DNA of 64,000 nt, taken from NCBI GenBank assembly GCA_964563295.1, contig CAZLWX010000006.1, forward strand, positions 1 to 64,000, read 5' to 3'. The translations under genes and the position numbers were made by a program. The notes under the pieces were generated by a model, which worked only from the letters and a program-made list of their open reading frames with translations, did no database searches and was not told the origin of the DNA. The stretch's first letter is position 1. The number at the start of each line of letters is the position of its first letter. The stretch is from Chryseosolibacter sp964563295. GTDB lineage: Bacteria; Bacteroidota; Bacteroidia; Cytophagales; Cyclobacteriaceae. Positions 51,088-58,842 of the stretch are shown one piece after another.

Positions 51088-52192
51088 AAGGATTGCAGAC
51101 CTGGCCGCCCGGGTGTTTGTTGGTGGACTATTTATTTTCTCAGGACTCATCAAACTGAATGATCCTGTCGGCACCAAGATCAAGATGGAAGAATATTTCG
51201 AGGTATTCAGTGAGGACTTCGGCTCTATTTTTCATTATTTCATTCCAGTGGCGCTCGAAATCGGCATGATCCTGATCGTGCTCGAGATAGCCGTGGGGGT
51301 GGCGGTTCTGCTGTATTATCGGATGAGGACCACCACGATCGTACTCCTGGTGTTAATGGTATTCTTCACGTTCCTGACGTTTTATTCGGCATACTTTGAT
51401 AAGGTCACTGATTGCGGTTGTTTTGGTGACGCGATCAAGCTGACCCCTTGGGAATCGTTTATTAAGGATATCATCCTGATGATCCCGGTGCTTCACTTGT
51501 TCTGGCATCGGAAGCGTTATCAACCCGTGCTTCGGACTATGGAGGGACATAGTGTCATGGCTGCCGTCACCTTATTATGTCTTTTCTTAGGGATTTACGC
51601 GATCCGCCACCTTCCTTTCATAGACTTCAGAGCCTACCGGATCGGTAATAATATTCCCGAGCAGATGCAGCCTGAAGAGCAACCCGTTTTTGAGTACGTC
51701 TTTATTCGTAAAGACGACGGTGAGGAGATCGCGTCGCAGAAATACCTGACCGACACCACCCAATACAAGTACAAGAGCGTGCGTCAGCTCAATGAAGACA
51801 AGACCAGGGCAAAGATTACCGATTACGCCGTTATGTCGGTCGATGGAGACGATGTCACCATGGAGACCTTCAGCGGCGCGAAACTGCTGATTATTATTTA
51901 CGATGTCGGACTGGCCTCCACGCGGAACATCGACGATATCCGCCAATTGATCAACGGCCTTGAGGGTAAAGTTGAGGTGATGATACTGACGGCTTCAGGT
52001 GCACAGCAGTTTGAGGCATTTCGGCATGAGTATCAACTGGCAGCGCCTTATTATTTCGCCGATGCCACCGTGCTCAAGACGATAGTCCGATCGAACCCCG
52101 GTATCACGTTGTGGGTGGATGGAACGGTCTTGGGTGTGTGGCATCACAATGATACTCCTGATGCAGACGAAGTGATCGGCCTAACCAGGTAA
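51080..52192 (+). CDS. DoxX-like membrane protein with a thioredoxin-like tail (BT_3928 type)
   Basis: 370 aa. The N-terminal DoxX/MauE-type four-helix domain (about 1-150) has GGLFIFSGLIKLNDP and the Cys pair of DCGCFGDAIKLTPWE. One more helix follows (about 157-172). The C-terminal region (about 190-370) is probably extracytoplasmic; its last 120 residues (LLIIIYDVGLASTRNIDD, VMILTASGAQQFEAF, NPGITLWVDGTVLG) look like a thioredoxin fold without a CxxC pair. The DCGCFGD cysteines may take part in thiol chemistry. It is coupled to the DUF1599 gene by an 8-base overlap. Confidence 0.82.
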   Translation: MFRRIADLAARVFVGGLFIFSGLIKLNDPVGTKIKMEEYFEVFSEDFGSIFHYFIPVALEIGMILIVLEIAVGVAVLLYYRMRTTTIVLLVLMVFFTFLTFYSAYFDKVTDCGCFGDAIKLTPWESFIKDIILMIPVLHLFWHRKRYQPVLRTMEGHSVMAAVTLLCLFLGIYAIRHLPFIDFRAYRIGNNIPEQMQPEEQPVFEYVFIRKDDGEEIASQKYLTDTTQYKYKSVRQLNEDKTRAKITDYAVMSVDGDDVTMETFSGAKLLIIIYDVGLASTRNIDDIRQLINGLEGKVEVMILTASGAQQFEAFRHEYQLAAPYYFADATVLKTIVRSNPGITLWVDGTVLGVWHHNDTPDADEVIGLTR

Positions 52193-52230
52193 CGGGATTC
52201 CCGCGCCACTCCATCAGGCGAAAAGCATAA

Positions 52231-52731
52231 ATGAAGATCTATCTCATCGGAATGCCGGGCTCCGGCAAAACCACGCTCGGGAGGCAGCTCGCCGACGAGA
52301 TGCAGACCGAATTTGTTGACCTGGACGATGAGATCGAAAAGCGCGAGCAGAAATCAGTTGCTGAGATCTTCCGTCAGAACGGCGAGGCGCATTTTCGTAT
52401 GGTGGAGGCGACCGTGCTGCGTGAATGGGCCGGAAAAAATCAGAGCTTTGTGATGGCCACCGGAGGGGGCACTCCTTGTTTTCATCGAGGTATTGACGCC
52501 ATAAATGAAACGGGCATCAGTATCTTTTTGGATGTACCAGTTGAGGAGCTCGTGCGCCGGCTGGAACAGCATTCTGATCGTCCGCTGCTAGGGGAAAACG
52601 ACGATCAAACCCGCCGCGACAGAATAGAATCACTGTTGAAGGCGCGCTTGCCCTACTATCAGCGAGCAACCTTAAGAGTGCAACAACCTACCTTGGCGAC
52701 AGTAATGGAAGTCCTTCGTCTCAGAATGTGA
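52231..52731 (+). CDS. aroK: Shikimate kinase
   Basis: Phosphorylates shikimate on the way to chorismate. 166 aa. P-loop GMPGSGKTT (7-15), shikimate-binding Asp in FVDLDDEIEKRE, the Arg in HFRMVE, the ATGGGTPC loop and the LID DRPLLGEN. Last gene of the DUF1599, DoxX-like, aroK + strand run, 38 bases after the DoxX-like gene. Its end overlaps the convergent outer-membrane gene by 11 bases. Confidence 0.95.
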   Translation: MKIYLIGMPGSGKTTLGRQLADEMQTEFVDLDDEIEKREQKSVAEIFRQNGEAHFRMVEATVLREWAGKNQSFVMATGGGTPCFHRGIDAINETGISIFLDVPVEELVRRLEQHSDRPLLGENDDQTRRDRIESLLKARLPYYQRATLRVQQPTLATVMEVLRLRM

Positions 52732-54274
52732 ATCCGACAGTAGCCAGCAAGGTGGTCGTTCTGAATCTTTGAATAACGATGGGGTCGGGCCCATCAACAA
52801 AATAAGGCGAACGACGCCTATTTGTGTCGCTAAAGATCGCGGCAATGTCCACAAAGAAATCTTTGACGCGCAAGCCCGCGCCGGTTGAAAATGCCTGGAT
52901 GCGCTGGTCTACGTTATCGTTGGTCACGTATGGATCTGGCATAAAGCTATAACCAGCACGCAAGCGGTAGTTATCAAGCCTAACCTCTGCACCAGCCCTA
53001 TAGTTGACTACGCTTTGATATTCACCTTTAATAACGCTATTATCGCCGTCGAAGTCGTCGTCAATCTGAGAGTTGTATTTGGCCTTCGAATAATTCACCA
53101 GTTCGACATCGGCGGTTACAAAGCCATATTTGGAAATCAGTGTGACGCCGGCGTTGAGACGCATCGGAGTCGTCAGGTTGTATTCGGAGATCAGTGGTTC
53201 ACCGAACTCCTCGTAAACATTGGGCTGTCCGGGGAAGCTGTTGCTGTCGGGTATCCCGTAAATATTCCATTCGCTGTCGATTCGGGCTTCATAGCTATCG
53301 GTGATCGTGTAGTAGGTGGGCGTCACCCAGGAAGCTCCAACCTGCAGGAAATTGACTGGCCTGAATATGCCGCCAAGGGTGAAGTTCACTCCAGACCCAG
53401 TGATGTTATAATTTTCGTCCGTCTCGAAGTGATCAATCGGACGATATTCCGGGTCTTCGCTGAACCGGAAATTCGATTCGCGAAACATTTGCCTTAGTTT
53501 AAATCGGAGTGATGTAATGCCGATGCCCGCTCCCAAAAATAGCTTATCGTTAAAATTGGCACCATACGATATCGACCACTGCGTTTGCGCGCCTTTTGCC
53601 TCGTTGATTTCGCGTTGCTCAATCGTTCTGATCTCCGCCGGGAAGCCTGGTTCGGCCGGAAGCGGGCTCAGCACGGAATTGTAAGTGTCGCTACCGGCGG
53701 GGACATCCTCAATAAGGTAATTGTTGTATGCCAGTCCGGTGAGCGTAAAGAAGTTGTCGCCGGGCTCGTCGCCAATCCACAGCATGCTTTCCGGATCACG
53801 ACCCGCTGCATCGGCGATGAAGTAGTCAATCATGGAATTCTCATCATTCTGTGCCTGGTACCAGAAGTTGCGGTTGAGGCTGTTGACGCGGCTCATGGTC
53901 AGCGCAAAGCTTCCGCCAAGGAAGCCATGGTCGTTGCCGGAAGGCTGATGATACGTGAGGCTTAATCCCGGCAGATGGAACACCGTCTTGCTGTCGTCGG
54001 TAGGTGTGTTTCGATAGGTGGAAGTATTATTCTGGAGGTCCAATCCGGGTGTGATCGTGAACTCAGAGCGGTTGTACATGCCCAACCCAGCCGGGTTGGA
54101 CAACGCTGAGCTGAAGTCACCACCGAGCGCGGTCTGGGCGCCTCCAAGGGCCTGAATGCGGGCGCTTCCGCCTCGGTTAGTCCGGGAGAAAAGAAGCGCG
54201 TTGTCAACGAAGTCCTGGGCAAAAGCGCCCAAGCCAACGGACATGAGGGTAACAGTGAAGATAATTCTCTTCAT
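52721..54274 (-). CDS. Outer-membrane beta-barrel protein (OmpP1/FadL/TodX-like)
   Basis: 517 aa, signal peptide about 1-19 (cut near AFAQ). The N-terminal plug-type segment SARIQALGGAQTALGGDFSS, then ALSNPAGLGMYNRSEFT, is typical of the FadL/PorV-like superfamily. Alternating strands follow to the end, which finishes in TTTLLATVGFTF with a terminal Phe as expected for a barrel. FadL relatives carry long-chain fatty acids or hydrocarbons. The substrate is unknown here. It follows the Tyr/Trp-rich secreted protein gene by 33 bases and is likely its operon partner. Confidence 0.88.
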   Translation of the reverse strand: MKRIIFTVTLMSVGLGAFAQDFVDNALLFSRTNRGGSARIQALGGAQTALGGDFSSALSNPAGLGMYNRSEFTITPGLDLQNNTSTYRNTPTDDSKTVFHLPGLSLTYHQPSGNDHGFLGGSFALTMSRVNSLNRNFWYQAQNDENSMIDYFIADAAGRDPESMLWIGDEPGDNFFTLTGLAYNNYLIEDVPAGSDTYNSVLSPLPAEPGFPAEIRTIEQREINEAKGAQTQWSISYGANFNDKLFLGAGIGITSLRFKLRQMFRESNFRFSEDPEYRPIDHFETDENYNITGSGVNFTLGGIFRPVNFLQVGASWVTPTYYTITDSYEARIDSEWNIYGIPDSNSFPGQPNVYEEFGEPLISEYNLTTPMRLNAGVTLISKYGFVTADVELVNYSKAKYNSQIDDDFDGDNSVIKGEYQSVVNYRAGAEVRLDNYRLRAGYSFMPDPYVTNDNVDQRIQAFSTGAGLRVKDFFVDIAAIFSDTNRRRSPYFVDGPDPIVIQRFRTTTLLATVGFTF

Positions 54275-54307
54275 TAAAAGACCTGTTTAAAGTAGAGGTG
54301 TAGGTAC

Positions 54308-55405
54308 CTAGTTGCCCCGGCCGTGCGACGATCGTGATCCTGAGCCACTGGAAGAGCTACTACTGCTGCTTCTTCCGCTGTCAAAGCTTCTGGAAGACGA
54401 AGGACTGAAGCTCGATGTGTTGGATCTTGTCTGGCTCTGCCAGGATGACCTGGTATCGGAGTTTGACATGCTGTTGTAACTCGGCCTTGACCAGCTGGAA
54501 GAAGAATTGTTCGATCGCGTCGTATTCCTCCAGGTGTTGCTGTAGTAGTCTGATCTTGTCCTCGAATTGTTATCGCTCAGTCTGCCGTTGGAATTGTCGC
54601 GGCTCCGGCCACCATTATCAAATCGACTGCTCGTGCGGCTACTGTTGATGTCGCGGCTCAACTGGCTGCTGCGCGAGTTCCTCTTCCCATATGTTGCGCC
54701 AGGACGGCCATTGTCGGAAATAACCACCACGGTACCGGGATAGTACCCGCCCCCGTAGTAGTTGCCGTAACTGTTCCAGTAATAAGGATCGCGATAGAAG
54801 GCGGAACTGTAGTACGGCGAGTAACCCGAATAATAGAGATTGTTGTAATAGTAAGGATTGCCCCAGCCTGAGCCCCAACCGTAATCCCAGGGCCTGCCAT
54901 AGTAGAAACTGAATGAACTGCCCCAGCCGGCCTGATAGTAAGGGTTCGCCCATGGATTGCCATACGGATCATAAGCCGACCCGTAGTAGGGAGAATTCCA
55001 GGCATAAATGGACGGCGTCCAGTAATTAGGACGGTACCACGAGTTGGAATACCAATTGTTGAAGTTATTGTTCCAGCGGTTGAATTGGCTTTGATTATTT
55101 CGATAGTTGCTGACGTAATAATCTTCCTCCTCGGCGCGCGCACTCTGCGCTTGAGACCGGGATGTGTATTCCGGGTTCACATTGCGCGCGGAATAACTGT
55201 CGGTCGGATTGATTTCGTTTGCATCCGACTCTGAGCGAGACCTTGCCCGATTATCGGAAATCGGCGACTTCGCCGATGCCCGCGCAGCCAGTAATGCCGC
55301 ACGGTCGCCCGAGTTAAAATACATGTCATCGTTTTCCAACTCCTGGGCGGCGGCGCCCAATGTGATGGATGCAAAAAGCGCGGCGAAGATGACCTTGGTT
55401 TTCAT
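54308..55405 (-). CDS. Secreted low-complexity Tyr/Trp/Asn-rich protein
   Basis: 365 aa, signal peptide about 1-20 (cut near AAAQE). A charged region (about 21-95) is followed by an aromatic core (about 96-230) dense in Tyr, Trp, Asn and Gly (for example NPYYYNNLYYSGYSPYY). After a short hydrophobic strand, GTVVVISDNGRPG, the tail (about 245-365) is nearly all Ser, Arg, Asn and Gly. I recognise no catalytic family. Such Tyr-rich, repetitive composition suggests a structural or adhesive extracellular protein. It is divergent from proS and upstream of an outer-membrane barrel gene. Confidence 0.75.
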   Translation of the reverse strand: MKTKVIFAALFASITLGAAAQELENDDMYFNSGDRAALLAARASAKSPISDNRARSRSESDANEINPTDSYSARNVNPEYTSRSQAQSARAEEEDYYVSNYRNNQSQFNRWNNNFNNWYSNSWYRPNYWTPSIYAWNSPYYGSAYDPYGNPWANPYYQAGWGSSFSFYYGRPWDYGWGSGWGNPYYYNNLYYSGYSPYYSSAFYRDPYYWNSYGNYYGGGYYPGTVVVISDNGRPGATYGKRNSRSSQLSRDINSSRTSSRFDNGGRSRDNSNGRLSDNNSRTRSDYYSNTWRNTTRSNNSSSSWSRPSYNSMSNSDTRSSWQSQTRSNTSSFSPSSSRSFDSGRSSSSSSSSGSGSRSSHGRGN

Positions 55406-55551
55406 AAGCCTGAGGTTAGTCTGTTTGGTAATAACGTCTGTCGGAGCGAAACGATTCGTTTAAAAGTACAAAATAATCCGGACTTAGGAGATCGAAACTG
55501 GACACCTCCAGGCTCGAAAAAGAGTCGCGCGAAAATCCCCGCATTCCCGAT

Positions 55552-55559
55552 TATATTTG
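55552..55559 (+). promoter_or_regulatory. -7 promoter box of proS
   Basis: TATATTTG, a full match to TAnnTTTG, 41 bases before proS. Confidence 0.5.
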
Positions 55560-55600
55560 CCGTTCGATCACATGAATATTTAGGCAAAAATTATACCAAT

Positions 55601-57079
55601 ATGGCGAAAGCGTTACCGACGAGAGAAGATGATTACTCCTTGTGGTACAACGAGTTAGTAAAAAAGGCCGACCTCGCCGAGCATTCCGATGTGCGTGGGT
55701 GCATGGTCATCAAGCCCTACGGGTTCAGTATTTGGGAAAAGATGCAGCAGGCGCTCGACAAAATGTTTAAGGACACCGGGCATTCCAACGCGTACTTTCC
55801 GCTGTTTGTGCCGAAGCACCTGTTCGAGGCCGAAGAAAAAAACGCAGAGGGGTTCGCGAAGGAGTGCGCTATCGTCACACACTACCGGCTAAAGGCCGAT
55901 GTGTCGCAAAAGGGAAAGTTGATTGTCGATCCTGAGGCCAAACTGGAGGAAGAATTGGTGGTGAGGCCGACCAGCGAAGCCATCATCTGGAATACATACA
56001 AGAAGTGGATTCAGTCGTATCGCGACCTGCCGCTGTTGATCAACCAATGGGCTAACGTGGTCCGTTGGGAGATGCGCACGCGGTTGTTCCTGCGCACTGC
56101 GGAGTTTCTGTGGCAGGAAGGACATACCGCGCACGCTACTGCCGAGGAAGCCGTCAACGAGACCACTCAGATGCTCAACGTCTATGCGACCTTTGCGGAA
56201 GAATTTATGGCGTTGCCGGTAGTCAAAGGAAGAAAGACCGAAAGTGAAAGATTTCCCGGCGCAGTAGACACCTATTGCATCGAAGGAATGATGCAGGACG
56301 GTAAGGCGCTCCAGGCTGGAACATCACACTTTCTCGGGCAAAATTTTGCCAAGGCCTTCGATGTGCAATTCACCAATAAGGAAGGCAAGCTCGAAGGCGT
56401 TTGGGGAACATCCTGGGGCGTGAGCACGCGACTCATGGGTGCGCTGATCATGGCTCACTCCGACGACGACGGATTAATCCTGCCGCCGAAGCTGGCTCCG
56501 ATCCACGTTGTGATTGTTCCGATCTTCAAAAGTGAAGAGGAGTTGAATAAAATCGCCGAACGCGCCGACCGGGTCGCGAACGAGTTGCGGAGACAGGGAC
56601 TAACCGTGAAATTCGATCAACGCGATACACATAAACCTGGATTCAAGTTTGCCGAGTGGGAACTGAAAGGTGTGCCTGTACGGCTGGCGATCGGACCCCG
56701 CGACATCGAGCAGGGTACGGCGGAAGTGGCCCGGCGTGACACGCGCGATAAAGTCGTGATGAAACTTGATGAGATTGCCACGTTGGTACCCAGGCTCCTT
56801 GATGATATCCAGCAATCGATCTACAACAAAGCCCTCGATTTCCGGAAGGCGCACACGACAGTTGTCGATGACTACGGGGAGATGAAAAAAGTTCTCGACG
56901 GCAAGGGCGGCTTCGTATCTGCACATTGGGATGGTACGGCCGAAACTGAGGCTGCCATCAAGGAGGAGACCAAGGCGACGATCCGCTGTATTCCGCTCGA
57001 CGCGCTGGAGGAGAAGGGCAAATGTATCTACTCGGGAAAACCGTCCTCGCGGAGGGTGCTGTTTGCACGGGCGTACTGA
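55601..57079 (+). CDS. proS: Proline-tRNA ligase (eukaryote/archaeon-like form)
   Basis: Class II aminoacyl-tRNA synthetase, 492 aa, without the editing insert of the long bacterial form. Motif 2 region (NQWANVVRWEMRTRLFLRTAEFLWQEGHTAH is around 148-180), motif 3 in GTSWGVSTRLMGALIMAHSD. The anticodon-binding domain (about 290-390) is followed by the C-terminal domain typical of the short form, ending RVLFARAY with a terminal Tyr. A terminator lies 87 bases downstream. Confidence 0.97.
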   Translation: MAKALPTREDDYSLWYNELVKKADLAEHSDVRGCMVIKPYGFSIWEKMQQALDKMFKDTGHSNAYFPLFVPKHLFEAEEKNAEGFAKECAIVTHYRLKADVSQKGKLIVDPEAKLEEELVVRPTSEAIIWNTYKKWIQSYRDLPLLINQWANVVRWEMRTRLFLRTAEFLWQEGHTAHATAEEAVNETTQMLNVYATFAEEFMALPVVKGRKTESERFPGAVDTYCIEGMMQDGKALQAGTSHFLGQNFAKAFDVQFTNKEGKLEGVWGTSWGVSTRLMGALIMAHSDDDGLILPPKLAPIHVVIVPIFKSEEELNKIAERADRVANELRRQGLTVKFDQRDTHKPGFKFAEWELKGVPVRLAIGPRDIEQGTAEVARRDTRDKVVMKLDEIATLVPRLLDDIQQSIYNKALDFRKAHTTVVDDYGEMKKVLDGKGGFVSAHWDGTAETEAAIKEETKATIRCIPLDALEEKGKCIYSGKPSSRRVLFARAY

Positions 57080-57123
57080 GCCTAGTTCGAAGTTTGTAGT
57101 TGTTTGTAGTTTGAAGTTCGGGG

Positions 57124-57201
57124 CCTTTCGGGTTCCAGGCTGTGCACGTCGCCGGCAATCCGGCTGGCCTCCCGAAGCATCGGGACCGGCCTTTTTTGTG
57201 T
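57124..57201 (+). repeat. Interspersed intergenic element, copy B
   Basis: Compact copy of the element also seen at 21258-21380: CCTTTCGGGTTCCAGGC, TCGCCGGCAATCCGG, CCTCCCGAAG and CCGGCCTTTTTT in the same order. Its 3' part is a terminator hairpin for proS. Confidence 0.65.
57166..57197 (+). terminator. Terminator of proS (hairpin copy 3)
   Basis: GGCCTCCCGA (57166-57175), loop AGCA, TCGGGA (57180-57185), a CC bulge, GGCC, then six Ts. The arms TCCCGA and TCGGGA are shared with the hairpins at 21229 and 48702. Confidence 0.7.
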
Positions 57202-57258
57202 TGGAATTTTCGCGAAGAAAGGTGATAGCGAAGACTGGGCACCAGACCTTCAAACTTT

Positions 57259-57290
57259 AACACCTCAACACCTCAACACTCCAACACTTC
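57259..57290. repeat. Octamer tandem repeat
   Basis: AACACCTC twice, then AACACTCC and AACACTTC: four near-identical 8-base units just upstream of the nfeD promoter box. Confidence 0.7.
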
Positions 57291-57301
57291 AGTAATTTCA
57301 T

Positions 57302-57309
57302 TATTTTTG
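57302..57309 (+). promoter_or_regulatory. -7 promoter box of nfeD-floA
   Basis: TATTTTTG, a full match to TAnnTTTG, 17 bases before nfeD. Confidence 0.5.
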
Positions 57310-57326
57310 CTTCTTACCCCACCGTC

Positions 57327-57797
57327 ATGTTGATGTGGATCATCGTAATTTGTCTCTTACTGATTGGCCTGGCCCTGATCATTGTTGAACTGGTCTTTGT
57401 GCCCGGCACAACCATTATCGGCCTTTTGGGACTCATTTTCGTCGTCGCTGGTATCGTTATCAGTTATCGGCACTTCGGCAATGAAACAGGTTTTTACATT
57501 CTCACAGGCACGCTGGTGATAACCCTTGCGAGCCTGATCTGGAGTTTCAGGGGAGGGGCGTGGTCGAAGTTCTCGTTAAAGACGTCCATTGCGTCGAAGG
57601 TGAATGAGGGTATGGTTACAGCCCTGAAGATTGGTGATGAAGGTCTAACAACCTCCACTCTTCGTCCCTTCGGCAAGGCGGAATTTGGCGGCAGACAGTA
57701 CGAGGTGAAGAGCGCGGGCGACTACATGGAGTCTGGCACCCGGGTGCGAATCAAGGAGATCAATTCAAATCAAATAGTTGTCGAACCCATTAACTAA
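57327..57797 (+). CDS. NfeD-like membrane protein, short form
   Basis: 156 aa. Three to four TM helices (about 3-24, 27-46 and 55-72) are followed by a C-terminal OB-fold (about 85-156, VNEGMVTALKIGDEGLTTSTLRP within it, ending NSNQIVVEPIN). Short NfeD proteins are encoded next to flotillin-like SPFH proteins and are thought to work with them in membrane organisation. Here floA begins 8 bases downstream. Confidence 0.92.
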   Translation: MLMWIIVICLLLIGLALIIVELVFVPGTTIIGLLGLIFVVAGIVISYRHFGNETGFYILTGTLVITLASLIWSFRGGAWSKFSLKTSIASKVNEGMVTALKIGDEGLTTSTLRPFGKAEFGGRQYEVKSAGDYMESGTRVRIKEINSNQIVVEPIN

Positions 57798-57805
57798 CCT
57801 AAGTC

Positions 57806-58801
57806 ATGGACCTTACATCTGGCGCACCGCTGCTGATTCTGATCTTTGCAGCCATTGTCCTGTTCTTTATCTTCCTGTACTTCGTCCCTATCAATCTCTG
57901 GATCACCGCGCTGTTTTCCGGCGTCAGGGTCGGATTATTCGACCTTGTCTTCATGCGAATCCGGAAGGTGCCGCCGCGTGTGGTAGTTGATTCGCTGATT
58001 ACGGCGACGAAGGCTGGGCTCGAACTGTCGTCCAATGAATTGGAAACGCACTATCTGGCAGGCGGGAACGTTCCCAACGTCATTCGCGCCCTGATCTCGG
58101 CAGACAAAGCCAACATCACCCTGAGTTTCAAACAGGCCACTGCCATCGACCTCGCCGGTCGTGACGTCTTTCAGGCTGTGCAAATTTCCGTAAATCCAAA
58201 AGTGATCACGACACCCAAGGTCGCGGCAGTAGCTGCGGATGGAATCCAGCTTATCGCAGTTGCTCGCGTAACCGTCAGGGCCAGCATTGCTCAGCTCGTC
58301 GGTGGCGCCGGCGAAGATACGATCCTTGCCCGTGTCGGTGAAGGAATTGTCTCATCCATCGGCTCAGCCAAATCACACAAGGAAGTGCTTGAAAGTCCCG
58401 ACAACATTTCGAAACTCGTTCTTTCCCGGGGACTCGACGCGGGAACGGCTTTTGAAATATTGTCTATTGATATTGCCGACGTCGATGTAGGAGCCAATAT
58501 CGGTGCGAAATTGCAGATCGACCAGGCATCCGCCGATCTCAAGGTGGCCGAAGCCCGCGCCGAGGAACGCCGCGCCATGGCCGTCGCGCTCGAGCAGGAA
58601 ATGAAGGCCAAGGCTCAGGAAGCCCGCGCGAAAGTAATCGAAGCCGAAGCAGAAATTCCAAAAGCTATCTCCGAAGCATTCGTGAAAGGAAATTTGGGGG
58701 TAATGGACTATTACAAAATCCAGAACGTCCAGGCTGACACCGGCATGCGACAGGCTATCTCCGGCTCAGGGCAATCAAGTCAGCAATCCAAGAAGGAATA
58801 A
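57806..58801 (+). CDS. floA: Flotillin-like protein FloA (SPFH family)
   Basis: 331 aa. Membrane-associated scaffold of lipid-raft-like domains. An N-terminal hydrophobic hairpin (about 8-48) is followed by the SPFH domain (IRKVPPRVVVDSLITATKAG, LAGGNVPNVIRALISADKAN). A helical, Ala/Glu-rich coiled coil follows (about 230-300, EARAEERRAMAVALEQEMKA). It matches the YqfA/UPF0365 group, whose length is about 330. It pairs with nfeD, as in Bacillus (yqeZ-yqfA). Confidence 0.95.
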   Translation: MDLTSGAPLLILIFAAIVLFFIFLYFVPINLWITALFSGVRVGLFDLVFMRIRKVPPRVVVDSLITATKAGLELSSNELETHYLAGGNVPNVIRALISADKANITLSFKQATAIDLAGRDVFQAVQISVNPKVITTPKVAAVAADGIQLIAVARVTVRASIAQLVGGAGEDTILARVGEGIVSSIGSAKSHKEVLESPDNISKLVLSRGLDAGTAFEILSIDIADVDVGANIGAKLQIDQASADLKVAEARAEERRAMAVALEQEMKAKAQEARAKVIEAEAEIPKAISEAFVKGNLGVMDYYKIQNVQADTGMRQAISGSGQSSQQSKKE

Positions 58802-58842
58802 TAGCCAACACCTATTGAGATTGTTACTGATCAGAGCCTCCT

